43,294 nucleotides of DNA from positions 1-43,294 of the forward strand of contig JAQXQS010000154.1 of the NCBI GenBank assembly GCA_029101305.1. The letters run 5' to 3'. A program made the position numbers and the translations under genes. Shown one piece after another: positions 1-8,652 of the stretch. The DNA is from Clostridia bacterium. GTDB lineage: Bacteria; Bacillota; Clostridia; Lachnospirales; Lachnospiraceae. The notes under the pieces are model-generated. The model saw only the letters and a program-made list of their open reading frames with translations, was not told the DNA's origin and did not search any database. The number at the start of each line of letters is the position of its first letter. The stretch's first letter is position 1.

Positions 1-147
1 GGAATCTGTGGAGAGCACGGTGGAGATCCGTCTTCTGTAGAGTTCTGCAACAAGATCGGTCTTGACTATGTATCCTGCTCACCATTCCGTGTACCGGTTG
101 CTCGTCTGGCAGCAGCTCAGGCAGCTATCGCTCAGAAGAATAAATAA
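1..147 (+). CDS. ppdK: Pyruvate, phosphate dikinase, C-terminal fragment
   Basis: This is the last 48 residues of a gene that begins outside the window. The frame opens with [16 protein letters not shown] and ends with [15 protein letters not shown] followed by a lysine tail and TAA. In the PPDK family this is the end of the PEP/pyruvate-binding TIM barrel, and the Cys in the CGEHGGDP motif is the catalytic acid. The enzyme interconverts pyruvate, ATP and phosphate with PEP, AMP and pyrophosphate in the cytoplasm; in Clostridia it serves glycolysis or gluconeogenesis. A rho-independent terminator follows 73 bases after the stop, so it is transcribed separately from the two-component genes. 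Confidence 0.93.
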   Translation, partial: GICGEHGGDPSSVEFCNKIGLDYVSCSPFRVPVARLAAAQAAIAQKNK

Positions 148-219
148 TTTTTCTGAAATCAGAGAATTTCATAGATTTTCGTCACATGAAAGTGTGACAT
201 GTGTCCAAGCGTAAAGATT

Positions 220-261
220 GGCCCTGGAAACTATAGAGATATGGTTTTCGGGGCCTTTTTT
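220..261 (+). terminator. Rho-independent terminator of ppdK
   Basis: GGCCCTGGAAAC (220-231) pairs with GTTTTCGGGGCC (244-255) with two G-U pairs, and a run of six T follows at once. The shorter inverted repeat GTCACA-N6-TGTGAC (181-198) lies just upstream and has no evident role. Confidence 0.85.
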
Positions 262-288
262 GATAGATTTTATTCTTTTATTAGGGAC

Positions 289-317
289 ATGACAGTGAGT
301 AAAAATAATGATATAAT
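289..317 (+). promoter_or_regulatory. Sigma-A-type promoter of the two-component operon
   Basis: ATGACA at 289-294, a 17-base spacer and a perfect TATAAT at 312-317 lie 31 bases before the histidine kinase start codon and directly after the ppdK terminator. Confidence 0.75.
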
Positions 318-348
318 AGCAAAAAAATGTGAAAAAAGGAGTCCCGCT

Positions 349-1758
349 ATGTTTAACCGTCAGTCTATTCATATCTCTTTTCTCCTGTGGGGATGCGTAT
401 TCTGTCTTCTGACAGCCTTTTGCACTCATATGGGAAAAGACGTTGACAGAAAAAATAAAATCCACATGATCTCTTTACAGTTCACTGGTGCCGTGCTTAT
501 GTGCAGTGATGCTTTTGCCTGGGGATTCCGCGGCTATCCCGGCAATCTGGGAAGAAATATGGTGGTGATAAGCAACTTCCTGGTATTTACCTGTAGTGAC
601 CTGTTGCTGTTGTTTTACCATGAATATGTATGCAGCTGTCTTTTTGAAAAGAATCCCGGTGAAGCGAAGAAATATATCAGGGTAAAAATCGTTTACGGAA
701 TCAGTATAGCTGCAATATTACTGGTGGTAATTTCCCAGTTTGCCCATTTCTATTATTATGTAGATGCACAGAATTATTATCATAGAAATTACGCCCACTT
801 TGTTTCTCTGCTTCTCCCAATGACAGGCATCGTATTGGATGCTTCCCTGATCATTCAATTCCGAAACAAAATAAGCAGAGAACTGCTGACAGCACTGCTT
901 TCTTACATCGTGCTTCCCTTTGTGGCATCCATTGTGCTTCTGTTTTATTATGGTATTTCATTGAATAATATAGCTATTACCATTTCCATCATTCTTATGT
1001 TTTTGCAAAATACCGTTGAGCAGGTGAAGAAAGTGGCCAGCCAGGAGAGGAGGCTTGCCAGTCAGGAGCTTCAGCTGGCTGGACAGGAAAGGACGCTTGC
1101 AAAACAGGAACGAATGCTGGCAAAGCAGGAGCGGACACTTGTCTGCCAGGAGCGGGAGATCATGGACAGCCGGATTGCGTCCATGATGAGTCAGATCCGT
1201 AATCATTTTATTTTCAATTGTCTGAGTACGATCAGCGGATATTGTAAGATCGACCCGGAAAAAGCAGATGCAGCCCTTACAAGATTTACCCGTTATCTTC
1301 GCAGAAACATGAATTTCCTGGAAGAAAAAGGCCTGATAACCTTTGAAAATGAAGTAAAACAGTTAGAAGATTATGTGGCATTGGAACAGATGCGGTTCGG
1401 TGACCTGATCGAATTTGGTGAGGATTTTGAAACAGTTGCATTTAAAATTCCGCCGCTTACGGTACAGCTCCTGGTAGAAAATGCCATTAAACACGGACTT
1501 ACCAAACCTGGTAAGAAGGGTTCCGTCTGTGTTCTGACAAGAAAAGAAAAAAGTGGAATCGTAATAGAAGTGATTGACGACGGAGTAGGTTTCGAAACGT
1601 CAGAAATGGAAGAGAAGAATTCCATTGGAATCCGGAATGTCCGTTATCGTCTGGGGCATATGATCAATGCTTCTTTGAAAATTGAAAGCACACCAGGGAA
1701 AGGAACCAGAGCAGTTATTTTTATACCAGTGACAGCAGAGGATGAGAACAGAAGATGA
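349..1758 (+). CDS. Membrane sensor histidine kinase, His_kinase (LytS/YehU-like) type
   Basis: A 469-residue sensor kinase. The ATG at 349 is chosen because AAAAGGAG precedes it by seven bases; the frame is open back to 199 but the upstream part lies over the terminator and promoter. About seven hydrophobic segments fill residues 5-225. Six near-perfect heptads of the form LAxQERx follow at residues 229-270 and predict a coiled coil that carries signal from membrane to kinase. The phospho-acceptor is H286 in NHFIFN (family form PHFLFN), then come LLVENAIKHG (N box), IDDGVGF and GIGIRNV (G boxes) of the HATPase domain. The stop overlaps the response regulator start by four bases, so the two form a coupled pair. 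The ligand is unknown. Its closeness to the nucleoside operon suggests, but does not show, a regulatory link. Confidence 0.88.
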   Translation: MFNRQSIHISFLLWGCVFCLLTAFCTHMGKDVDRKNKIHMISLQFTGAVLMCSDAFAWGFRGYPGNLGRNMVVISNFLVFTCSDLLLLFYHEYVCSCLFEKNPGEAKKYIRVKIVYGISIAAILLVVISQFAHFYYYVDAQNYYHRNYAHFVSLLLPMTGIVLDASLIIQFRNKISRELLTALLSYIVLPFVASIVLLFYYGISLNNIAITISIILMFLQNTVEQVKKVASQERRLASQELQLAGQERTLAKQERMLAKQERTLVCQEREIMDSRIASMMSQIRNHFIFNCLSTISGYCKIDPEKADAALTRFTRYLRRNMNFLEEKGLITFENEVKQLEDYVALEQMRFGDLIEFGEDFETVAFKIPPLTVQLLVENAIKHGLTKPGKKGSVCVLTRKEKSGIVIEVIDDGVGFETSEMEEKNSIGIRNVRYRLGHMINASLKIESTPGKGTRAVIFIPVTAEDENRR

Positions 1759-2546
1759 AAATTATTTATGTGGATGACGAAAAAATACAACTTGAAAACT
1801 TTAGACTGACCACAATGGGAATGGAGGAAATCTCCAGCCTGGAATTATTTTCAAACAGTCTGTCTGCCTATGAATGGGCAAGGGAGCATCAGGTAGATGT
1901 GGCATTTCTTGACATTGAAATGCCGTATCTGAATGGAATCGGGCTTGCAAAAAAGCTAAAAGAAATCAACCGGAAAACAATTATTGTGTTTGTGACTGCT
2001 TACGATAATTATGCGTTTGATGCCTTTGAGGTAAGACCGGCAGGATATCTGCTGAAGCCCTACAACCGTAAGGAAATTGAAAATGAACTGGAAAATATCA
2101 GTTTTCTGATGAATGAAAACAGGGAAAAGAAGATCAGCATTATTACAATGCCAGATCTTTCATTGAAAATTAGCGGAAAAGATGTTTTTCTGGGACACGG
2201 GAAACCAGAAGAACTGTTTGCGCTTTTGGTAGACCGTGGTGAGAATGGGGTGACGAAAAGTGATGCTGTTGCATGCCTTTGGGAGGGGAAAATACTCAGC
2301 AGCAGTACTTACGGGACCTGCCTGTATCGTTTGAAAAACATTCTGGAAGAAGCCGGTGCCCCTGATCTTCTTCTTGCGAAAGGCAATACCAGATATCTGA
2401 ACACCAGTCTGGTAGATTGTGATCTTTACCGTATGTTAAATGGAGACAAGGAGACAATTGCAGCATATTCGGGAATGTATCTGAGAAGATATTCCTGGGC
2501 GGAAGAGAGAACCGCCCAGCTAAATGAAATAAAGAAAAAAATGTAG
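1755..2546 (+). CDS. Response regulator with SARP/winged-helix-like output domain
   Basis: 263 residues. Residues 1-115 are a CheY-like receiver: acidic pair D7-D8, phospho-acceptor D53 in FLDIEMP, T81 in VTAY and K101 in LLKPY. The remaining region (about 125-263) is not a LytTR domain, although the partner kinase is of the class that usually partners one. It resembles the winged-helix plus short helical region seen in SARP-like regulators of Lachnospiraceae, with the stretch STYGTCLYRLKNILEEAG fitting the recognition region. It is translated from an ATG overlapping the kinase stop. The receiver is certain; the output family is a judgement by eye. Targets are unknown; the next promoter downstream belongs to the nucleoside operon. 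Confidence 0.85.
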   Translation: MKIIYVDDEKIQLENFRLTTMGMEEISSLELFSNSLSAYEWAREHQVDVAFLDIEMPYLNGIGLAKKLKEINRKTIIVFVTAYDNYAFDAFEVRPAGYLLKPYNRKEIENELENISFLMNENREKKISIITMPDLSLKISGKDVFLGHGKPEELFALLVDRGENGVTKSDAVACLWEGKILSSSTYGTCLYRLKNILEEAGAPDLLLAKGNTRYLNTSLVDCDLYRMLNGDKETIAAYSGMYLRRYSWAEERTAQLNEIKKKM

Positions 2547-2599
2547 TTGTGGCTCTTGGCAGCTGCGAAAAAATAAAAAGGACACATGTTTTTTTACAA

Positions 2600-2641
2600 T
2601 TTCAAAATTTGAAAAAAATGTATGAAAAAAACTTCAAAAAA
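2600..2641. other. A-rich segment with palindrome and phased A-tracts
   Basis: TTTCAAA-A-TTTGAAA (2600-2614) is an odd-length palindrome that could be an operator. It runs into three A-tracts at 2612-2618, 2625-2631 and 2636-2641, spaced 13 and 11 bases, which fits intrinsically curved DNA. It lies upstream of the nucleoside operon promoter. The rest of the 252-base gap holds the terminator, promoter and leader hairpin listed separately. Confidence 0.4.
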
Positions 2642-2676
2642 CTGTTTCTTTTATACGAAAATTTAAAAAAATGAGC

Positions 2677-2700
2677 AAAAAGGGACTTGAGTCCTTTTTT
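2677..2700 (+). terminator. Terminator after the response regulator
   Basis: AAAGGGAC, a TTGA loop and GTCCTTTT form an eight-pair stem that runs into an eight-T tract. It separates the two-component operon from the nucleoside operon. Confidence 0.75.
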
Positions 2701-2728
2701 TGAAACGAGACATATGGCATTGTATGAC
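2700..2728 (+). promoter_or_regulatory. Likely promoter of the nucleoside operon
   Basis: TTGAAA (2700-2705), 17 bases, TATGAC (2723-2728). The -10 box is imperfect, which would fit an activated or inducible promoter. The -35 overlaps the T-tract of the preceding terminator. Confidence 0.5.
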
Positions 2729-2745
2729 TAACAAAGCTCATTTGC

Positions 2746-2772
2746 AGTTACTGTGTAAAGCGGACAGTAACT
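2746..2772 (+). promoter_or_regulatory. Leader hairpin or operator before the nucleoside binding-protein gene
   Basis: AGTTACTGT (2746-2754) and ACAGTAACT (2764-2772) are perfect complements around a nine-base spacer. With the promoter above, the site lies about +11 to +38 of the transcript and ends ten bases before the AGGAGG ribosome site. It could be a repressor operator or an RNA hairpin protecting the 5' end. Confidence 0.5.
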
Positions 2773-2798
2773 ATTTACAAAAAGGAGGACAACAGAAT

Positions 2799-3962
2799 AT
2801 GAAAAAAAGAGTTGCAGCTATGGTTCTTGCAGGAGCGATGGCACTTTCCCTTGCACCGGCTTATGGAGTGACAGAGGTAAAGGCTGAGGCGGCAGATATG
2901 AAGATCGCCATGGTAACAGACTCTGGGGACATCACAGACCAGAGCTTTAACCAGACTACCTACGAGGCATGTAAGGAATGGGCAGAAGAGAATGGCTCTG
3001 AGTTCAACTATTACAAACCAGAGAGTGATTCTGATGAAGCACGTAATGCAAGTGTGGATCAGGCAGTTGCAGACGGAGCCAATGTGATCGTACTTCCTGG
3101 CTACATGTTTGCGGCTACTATCGTAGAGCAGTCCGAGATGTATCCGGATGTGAAGTTTATCGCACCAGATGTAAGTGCAGGCGATATCTGCGAGAAAGGT
3201 GTTGGCGAAGGATACACTTATAATCCGGATGATTACCAGGTATCTGATTATTACAACACAGATAACGTTTACTGCTGTACTTACCAGGAAGAGGTTTCCG
3301 GATATATGGCAGGATACACAGCTGTACAGTTAGGATACAAGCATCTTGGATTCCTTGGCGGAATGTCTGTACCGGCAGTTACCCGTTTCGGATATGGTTA
3401 TATCCAGGGAGCTGACGAAGCTGCGAAAGAGCTTGGAATTGCAGATCAGGTTGAGCTTGAGTATGTATGCGGTGGACAGTTCTACGGCGATGCAGATATC
3501 ACAGCTTACATGGACACCTGGTATGGAAGCAAGGGCGTTGAAGTTGTATTCGCATGTGGCGGCGGTATCTACACATCTGCAGCAGAAGCAGCAGCGAAGG
3601 TTGATGGTAAGGTGATTGGTGTTGACTCCGACCAGTCCGGAATCATTGGTGAGGACATCACAGTTACATCCGCTATGAAAGGTCTTGCACCGACTGTAAA
3701 GGCTGTACTTGATGCAGTACGTGATGACAACTGGGCTGATTATGCAGGAAAGATCGATAACCTTGGTCTTGTATCTGAGAATCCGGAAGAAAACTATGTA
3801 CAGCTTCCAATGGAGACCACACAGTGGGATGATAATTTTACTGTAGATGATTACAAAGAGCTTGTTAAGAAATTATATAACGGCGAGATCGAAGTAAGCA
3901 GTGACATCACCGCATTGCCAGAGACTGAGATCACAGTAGAAGATTACGGCAGCATTAAATAA
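2799..3962 (+). CDS. BMP-family nucleoside ABC transporter, substrate-binding protein
   Basis: 387 residues, start at the ATG eleven bases after AGGAGG. Residues 1-30 form a signal peptide (MKKR, then a hydrophobic stretch, then a probable signal peptidase I site near KAEA-ADMK). The mature part begins with KIAMVTDSGDITDQSFNQ, the opening strand of BMP/PnrA-like periplasmic-fold proteins, which bind purine and pyrimidine nucleosides. No lipobox cysteine is present in the signal region, which is unusual for a Gram-positive ABC binding protein. Repeated runs of Tyr and Asp (YNPDDYQVSDYYN) mark the middle. Genes for the ATPase and both permeases follow, supporting a nucleoside importer. Specificity within nucleosides is inferred from the downstream catabolic genes. 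Confidence 0.9.
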   Translation: MKKRVAAMVLAGAMALSLAPAYGVTEVKAEAADMKIAMVTDSGDITDQSFNQTTYEACKEWAEENGSEFNYYKPESDSDEARNASVDQAVADGANVIVLPGYMFAATIVEQSEMYPDVKFIAPDVSAGDICEKGVGEGYTYNPDDYQVSDYYNTDNVYCCTYQEEVSGYMAGYTAVQLGYKHLGFLGGMSVPAVTRFGYGYIQGADEAAKELGIADQVELEYVCGGQFYGDADITAYMDTWYGSKGVEVVFACGGGIYTSAAEAAAKVDGKVIGVDSDQSGIIGEDITVTSAMKGLAPTVKAVLDAVRDDNWADYAGKIDNLGLVSENPEENYVQLPMETTQWDDNFTVDDYKELVKKLYNGEIEVSSDITALPETEITVEDYGSIK

Positions 3963-4024
3963 GACAACTACTCCGCATAGAAAGATGTTGTTATTAAACA
4001 CGGGTAGTGTTCCGTGATAAGTAT

Positions 4025-4053
4025 AAGGGGAGTGAGCAATTGCCACTTCCCTT
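4025..4053 (+). terminator. Intercistronic hairpin between binding protein and ATPase genes
   Basis: AAGGGGAGTG (4025-4034) pairs with CACTTCCCTT (4044-4053), ten pairs including one G-U, and the loop GCAATTGC is itself self-complementary. The tail TTCTTTAT is only partly U-rich, so it is better read as a partial terminator or 3' end protector that keeps the binding protein more abundant than the membrane parts. Confidence 0.6.
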
Positions 4054-4091
4054 TCTTTATCGGAAAAGAAGGATAAAAGGAGAAGGCGAAG

Positions 4092-5633
4092 ATGAGTGAA
4101 TATGCAATTGAAATGCTGGGAATCACCAAAAGGTTTCCGGGAATCATCGCAAATGACAATATCACACTTCAGTTAAAAAAAGGTGAGATTCACGCACTGC
4201 TTGGAGAAAATGGAGCAGGCAAATCCACCCTGATGAGTGTTCTGTTCGGTCTGTACCAGCCAGAAGAAGGCGAGATCCGCAAGGATGGCCAGAAAGTGGA
4301 AATCAAGGATCCAAATGATGCCAATGATCTGGGAATCGGAATGGTGCACCAGCATTTCAAACTGGTGGAATGCTTCAGTGTCCTGGACAATATCATTCTT
4401 GGTGTTGAGACGACGAAAAATGGTTTTCTTCAGAAGGATGGCGCACGTAAAAAGGTTATGGCCCTTTCTGAGAAATACGGTCTGTCGGTAGACCCGGATG
4501 CCATTATCGAAGATACCACAGTAGGTATGCAGCAGAGGACAGAGATCCTGAAAATGCTTTACCGTGACAACGAGATCCTGATCTTTGACGAGCCTACTGC
4601 CGTACTGACTCCACAGGAGATCCAGGAGCTGATGCAGATCATGAAGAACCTTGCGAAAGAGGGCAAGAGCATTCTTTTTATCACTCATAAGCTTGGGGAG
4701 ATCATGCAGGTTGCAGACCGCTGTACCGTTCTTAGAAAAGGAAAATACATCGGAACCGTAGACATTAAGGATACCAATCCGGAGAAGCTTTCCGCCATGA
4801 TGGTAGGGCGCGACGTCAATTTCGTGGTTGAGAAAGAAGAGGCGAAGCCAGGGGATGTGGTTCTGGATGTGAAAGATATGGTAGTTGCCTCCAAGCGTCA
4901 CAAAAACAACGCTGTCAATGGTGTTTCCCTTCAGGTTCACAGAGGGGAGATCGTCTGTATCGCAGGAATTGATGGAAACGGACAGACCGAATTTGTCTAT
5001 GGACTTTCCGGTCTGGAGCCATTGAAAAGCGGCACCATTACCATGAATGGAAAAGACATTACCCATATGCCTATCCGTGAGCGTCTTACCTCAGGAATGA
5101 GCCATATTCCGGAGGACCGCCACAAACATGGCCTTGTTCTGGATTATTCCCTGGAAGACAATATTGTACTTCAAAGATATTTCGAGCCTCAGTTTACCAA
5201 TAAATTCGGATTCCTGAAACGGAAAGAGATCCGCAGATATGCAAACCGTCTTATCGAACAGTACGATATTCGTTCTGGTCAGGGCGCTGTTACAAAGGCA
5301 AGATCCATGTCTGGTGGAAACCAGCAGAAGGCGATCATTGCCCGTGAGATCGATAAGACTCCGGAGCTTCTGATCGCAGTCCAGCCTACAAGAGGCCTGG
5401 ATGTAGGTGCCATCGAGCATGTTCACAAGCAGCTGGTACAGGCAAGGGATGCAGGCAAGGGAGTTCTTCTGATCAGCCTGGAGCTGGATGAAGTTATGAA
5501 TGTATCTGACCGTATTCTGGTTATGTACGAAGGAGAAATCGTAGGAGAATTTGATCCGAAGAAGGTTACAGTAGAGGAGCTTGGACTTTATATGGCAGGA
5601 TCAAAGAGAAAGGAGACGAAGAGCAATGAATAA
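4092..5633 (+). CDS. Nucleoside ABC transporter ATP-binding protein (two ABC domains)
   Basis: 513 residues with two ABC cassettes in one chain, as in the ribose/nucleoside (RbsA/NupA-like) group. The first has Walker A GENGAGKST at residues 38-46, the family's degenerate signature VGMQQR, Walker B ILIFDEPTAVLTPQE and the switch ITHK. The second has a degenerate Walker A (GIDGNGQTE), signature MSGGNQQK, and a Walker B in which the usual acidic end is changed (LLIAVQPTRGLDVG), so it probably does not hydrolyse ATP well. An AAAGGAG site precedes the start, and the stop overlaps the first permease start by eight bases. It drives nucleoside import at the inner face of the membrane. Confidence 0.93.
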   Translation: MSEYAIEMLGITKRFPGIIANDNITLQLKKGEIHALLGENGAGKSTLMSVLFGLYQPEEGEIRKDGQKVEIKDPNDANDLGIGMVHQHFKLVECFSVLDNIILGVETTKNGFLQKDGARKKVMALSEKYGLSVDPDAIIEDTTVGMQQRTEILKMLYRDNEILIFDEPTAVLTPQEIQELMQIMKNLAKEGKSILFITHKLGEIMQVADRCTVLRKGKYIGTVDIKDTNPEKLSAMMVGRDVNFVVEKEEAKPGDVVLDVKDMVVASKRHKNNAVNGVSLQVHRGEIVCIAGIDGNGQTEFVYGLSGLEPLKSGTITMNGKDITHMPIRERLTSGMSHIPEDRHKHGLVLDYSLEDNIVLQRYFEPQFTNKFGFLKRKEIRRYANRLIEQYDIRSGQGAVTKARSMSGGNQQKAIIAREIDKTPELLIAVQPTRGLDVGAIEHVHKQLVQARDAGKGVLLISLELDEVMNVSDRILVMYEGEIVGEFDPKKVTVEELGLYMAGSKRKETKSNE

Positions 5634-6756
5634 GGAGTCCAGTAAGAAAACGAGCATTTTGAGAAACAATGCAGTCCAGACCATCATTGCCTCTCTGCTT
5701 TGCATTGTGATTGGTCTTTTCATCGGATATGTGGTGCTTCTGATCATCAATCCGTCAGGGGCAGCCGGTGCCATCGCAGCGATCATCAAAAACTATTTTT
5801 ATTATCCAAGTCTTCCGCCAATGTTGAAATATATGGGAACCACGCTGGTAAAAGCATCTGCATTGCTTATGTGTTCCCTTTCTGTTCTGTTTGCTTATAA
5901 GGTGGGGCTTTTTAACATCGGAGCGGCAGGACAGTATGTAGTCGGGGCTGGTGCATCTTTGTACTTTGCTTTGAAATTTGGCATGCCCTGGTATGTATGC
6001 CTGATCGCAGCAGTTGTTATGGCTGCGTTAGTTGGTGGAATTTCAGGTGCATTAAAGGCGTACTTTAATGTAAATGAGGTTATTTCCTGTATCATGCTGA
6101 ACTGGATTTCCCTGTATGTGGTAAACATGCTTCTCACACAGGTGAAGTCAGAATCCACTCCTTATACAGTGGATCTTTCTAGTGGAAACAAAAGTGCACT
6201 TCTTCCAAACTGCGGGCTGGATCAGATTTTCTCCGGAAATAAGTTCGTTTCCATTGGCCTTATCATTTCTGTTGTGATGGCAGTTGTTGTGTGGGTACTT
6301 CTGGAAAAAACAAAATTTGGTTTTGAACTGCGTGCCACAGGTATGAATAAAAATGCTGCAAGATATTGCGGTATGAAAGAGAAGAGAAATACCATTGTTA
6401 CCATGATGATCGCTGGTGGCCTTGCAGGCCTTGGAGCTGCGATTTTCTATCTCAGCGGAATTGAGACCTGGATGGTACAGCAGACCACCGTTCCGGGAAT
6501 GGGCTTTAATGGAATCGCAGCAGCCTTCCTTGGAGGTTTAAATCCAATTGGTGCCATTTTTTCCTCTTATTTTATCCAGCATATTACAAGCGGTGGAAGT
6601 TACGTGGACAAGACCATGTACTGTGCACAGATCTCTGATCTGATCTCTGCATTTATCATTTACCTGTGCGGATTTGTATTCTTCTTTAAACTCTGGTTAA
6701 ACCGTTATCTTGATAAGAGAGATGAGAAAAAAGCTGCAAAAGGAGGAGAAAAATAA
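5626..6756 (+). CDS. Nucleoside ABC transporter permease 1 (BPD_transp_2 family)
   Basis: 376 residues, starting at the ATG inside the end of the ATPase gene with AAAGGAG upstream. About nine to ten membrane segments begin at residue 15. The conserved core contains KVGLFNIGAAGQYVVGA and the coupling-loop type stretch LRATGMNKNAARYCGM, then GLNPIGAIFSSYF. This is the larger of the two permeases in the guanosine/uridine-type importers (NupB/NupP-like). Its stop shares one base with the next start (TAATG). Confidence 0.9.
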   Translation: MNKESSKKTSILRNNAVQTIIASLLCIVIGLFIGYVVLLIINPSGAAGAIAAIIKNYFYYPSLPPMLKYMGTTLVKASALLMCSLSVLFAYKVGLFNIGAAGQYVVGAGASLYFALKFGMPWYVCLIAAVVMAALVGGISGALKAYFNVNEVISCIMLNWISLYVVNMLLTQVKSESTPYTVDLSSGNKSALLPNCGLDQIFSGNKFVSIGLIISVVMAVVVWVLLEKTKFGFELRATGMNKNAARYCGMKEKRNTIVTMMIAGGLAGLGAAIFYLSGIETWMVQQTTVPGMGFNGIAAAFLGGLNPIGAIFSSYFIQHITSGGSYVDKTMYCAQISDLISAFIIYLCGFVFFFKLWLNRYLDKRDEKKAAKGGEK

Positions 6757-7697
6757 TGTTATTATTGATCCAGTATACATTAATATTTGCTTCAGTATTG
6801 ATTCTCGTAGCACTTGGCGGCTGTTTTTCTGAGCATAGCGGTGTGATCAATATCGGTCTTGAGGGAATCATGGTTATGGGGGCCCTTGGTGGTGCCCTGA
6901 TGATGAAATATCTCCCGGAATCTGCACCGGCAGTGGTTGTGATCGTTCTTGTGGTTCTGGCAAGTGTGGTGATCGGAATGGTCTTTTCCCTTCTGCTTGG
7001 CGTGGCTGCCATCAAGTTTAATGCAGACCAGACTCTGGTAGGAACGGCTTTAAATCTTCTGGGACCGGCAACAGCAGTTGTAATCGTCCGTGCCATCAAT
7101 ATGGCGGAGAATCCGGATAATGTATCCTCCACAGTTGCCTACAAGGCTGCTAAGAAAGTTTTTCTGGTAAGAATTGGCAAATTTGAGTTCAGCTGGTTTA
7201 TGCTTTTTGCCCTTCTGATCCTGATCGCTTCTTATATCGTATTGTATAAAACAAGATTTGGACTTCGCCTGATGGCGTGTGGAGAGCATCCTCAGGCTGC
7301 TGACTCCGTGGGAATCAATGTTTTCAAAATGCGTTACGCAGGTGTGCTGATCTCCGGTGCACTTGGTGGGCTTGGCGGACTGGTGTATATTACCGCTGGT
7401 GTCAGTGAATGGAAGTTCGAAAATGGAGTTGCAGGCTTTGGGTTCCTTGCACTTGCGGTAATGATCTTCGGACAGTGGAAACCGGTGAATATCGGACTGG
7501 CAGCCCTTTTATTCGGACTGTTCCGTGCATTGTCCAACGTATATACCGGATTTGATGCCCTGGTAGCTTTAAAGCTTCCGAGCACCTTATATAACATGTT
7601 CCCGTACATTATTTCCCTGATCGTTCTTGTATTTGTATCCAAGAATTCCAGGGCACCGAAGGCGGAAGGTATTCCGTATGATAAGGGACAGAGATAA
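6756..7697 (+). CDS. Nucleoside ABC transporter permease 2 (BPD_transp_2 family)
   Basis: 313 residues, start preceded by AAAGGAGGAG. Hydrophobic throughout with about nine membrane segments. It has SGVINIGLEGIMVMGALGGA near the N-terminus, the hallmark of the smaller partner (NupC/NupQ-like), and LRLMACGEHPQAADSVGIN as the probable coupling region. It forms the membrane channel with permease 1. A 124-base gap follows before uridine phosphorylase. Confidence 0.9.
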   Translation: MLLLIQYTLIFASVLILVALGGCFSEHSGVINIGLEGIMVMGALGGALMMKYLPESAPAVVVIVLVVLASVVIGMVFSLLLGVAAIKFNADQTLVGTALNLLGPATAVVIVRAINMAENPDNVSSTVAYKAAKKVFLVRIGKFEFSWFMLFALLILIASYIVLYKTRFGLRLMACGEHPQAADSVGINVFKMRYAGVLISGALGGLGGLVYITAGVSEWKFENGVAGFGFLALAVMIFGQWKPVNIGLAALLFGLFRALSNVYTGFDALVALKLPSTLYNMFPYIISLIVLVFVSKNSRAPKAEGIPYDKGQR

Positions 7698-7821
7698 ATA
7701 CAATTAAAAATATTAAAGTTAAAAGCAATATATAAAGGAAACCGGCAAATTGCAGAGTATTAATATGAGGCAGTACAATTTGACGGTATCAGGTAGTAGA
7801 GGAACAGGAGAAGGTGACATT

Positions 7822-8610
7822 ATGAAGAATTACTCAGAGGATGCAAGCAGGCAGTATCACATCCAGGTGGCAAAGGGGGAAGTTGGCCGCTATGTGATCA
7901 TGCCTGGAGACCCAAAGCGTTGTGTAAAGATCGCCCAGTATTTTGAGAATCCGGTTCTGATTGCGGATAACCGGGAATTTATTACTTACACAGGTACATT
8001 AGACGGTGTGAAGGTGAGCGTAACCTCTACCGGAATCGGTGGACCGTCCGCATCCATTGCAATGGAAGAGCTTTCCCGCTGCGGTGCAGACACCTTTGTC
8101 CGCATCGGAACCTGCGGTGGCATGCAGCCTGAGGTAAAAAGTGGGGATGTAGTAATTGCCACAGGTGCCATCCGTATGGAGGGAACCAGCCGGGAATATG
8201 CGCCAATCGAATATCCTGCAGTGGCCAATCTGGACGTGACAAACGCTCTTGTTGCAGCCGCAAAAGAGAAAGGTCTTTCCTATCACACTGGTGTTGTCCA
8301 GTGTAAGGATGCTTTTTATGGACAGCATGAGCCGGAAGCCATGCCTGTAGGGTATGAGCTGCTCAACAAATGGGAAGCCTGGAAAAGAATGGGATGTCTT
8401 GCTTCTGAGATGGAGTCTGCGGCACTTTTTATCGCAGCTGGCAAGCTTCGGGCAAGAGCTGGTTCCTGTTTCCTGGTAATCGCAAACCAGGAGAGAGAAA
8501 AGCTGGGGCTTGATAATCCGGTTGTACATGATACAGATATGGCTATCCGGGTGGCTGTGGAAGCAGTGCGGAAACTGATCCGGGAAGATCAGGCAGTGAA
8601 TCGCTTTTAA
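7822..8610 (+). CDS. udp: Uridine phosphorylase
   Basis: 262 residues, close to the usual 250-260. The ATG at 7822 is preferred over an upstream in-frame one at 7750 because AGGAG lies before it and the protein then begins just ahead of the conserved core. Motifs of the NP-I phosphorylase family are [10 protein letters not shown] (phosphate-binding R), [20 protein letters not shown] and the ribose-binding SEMESAALF; the [10 protein letters not shown] segment is the uracil-binding type found in Udp rather than purine enzymes. It cleaves uridine with phosphate to uracil and ribose 1-phosphate in the cytoplasm. The imported nucleoside is thus degraded by genes in the same operon. Confidence 0.92.
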   Translation: MKNYSEDASRQYHIQVAKGEVGRYVIMPGDPKRCVKIAQYFENPVLIADNREFITYTGTLDGVKVSVTSTGIGGPSASIAMEELSRCGADTFVRIGTCGGMQPEVKSGDVVIATGAIRMEGTSREYAPIEYPAVANLDVTNALVAAAKEKGLSYHTGVVQCKDAFYGQHEPEAMPVGYELLNKWEAWKRMGCLASEMESAALFIAAGKLRARAGSCFLVIANQEREKLGLDNPVVHDTDMAIRVAVEAVRKLIREDQAVNRF

Positions 8611-8652
8611 TGGCTGTAAAATGTGCGCAAAAAATGAAAGTAAGTACAATAG

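Noticed and set aside
181-198. CRP-like site GTCACA-N6-TGTGAC
   Set aside because: The half-sites are in the opposite order to a CRP box (TGTGA-N6-TCACA), and it lies before a terminator.
199-348. Upstream in-frame extension of the histidine kinase
   Set aside because: It covers the ppdK terminator and a consensus promoter, and the ATG at 349 has a proper ribosome site.
4173-5066. 297-codon minus-strand ORF
   Set aside because: Shadow of the ABC ATPase gene; composition is unlike a real protein and there is no ribosome site.
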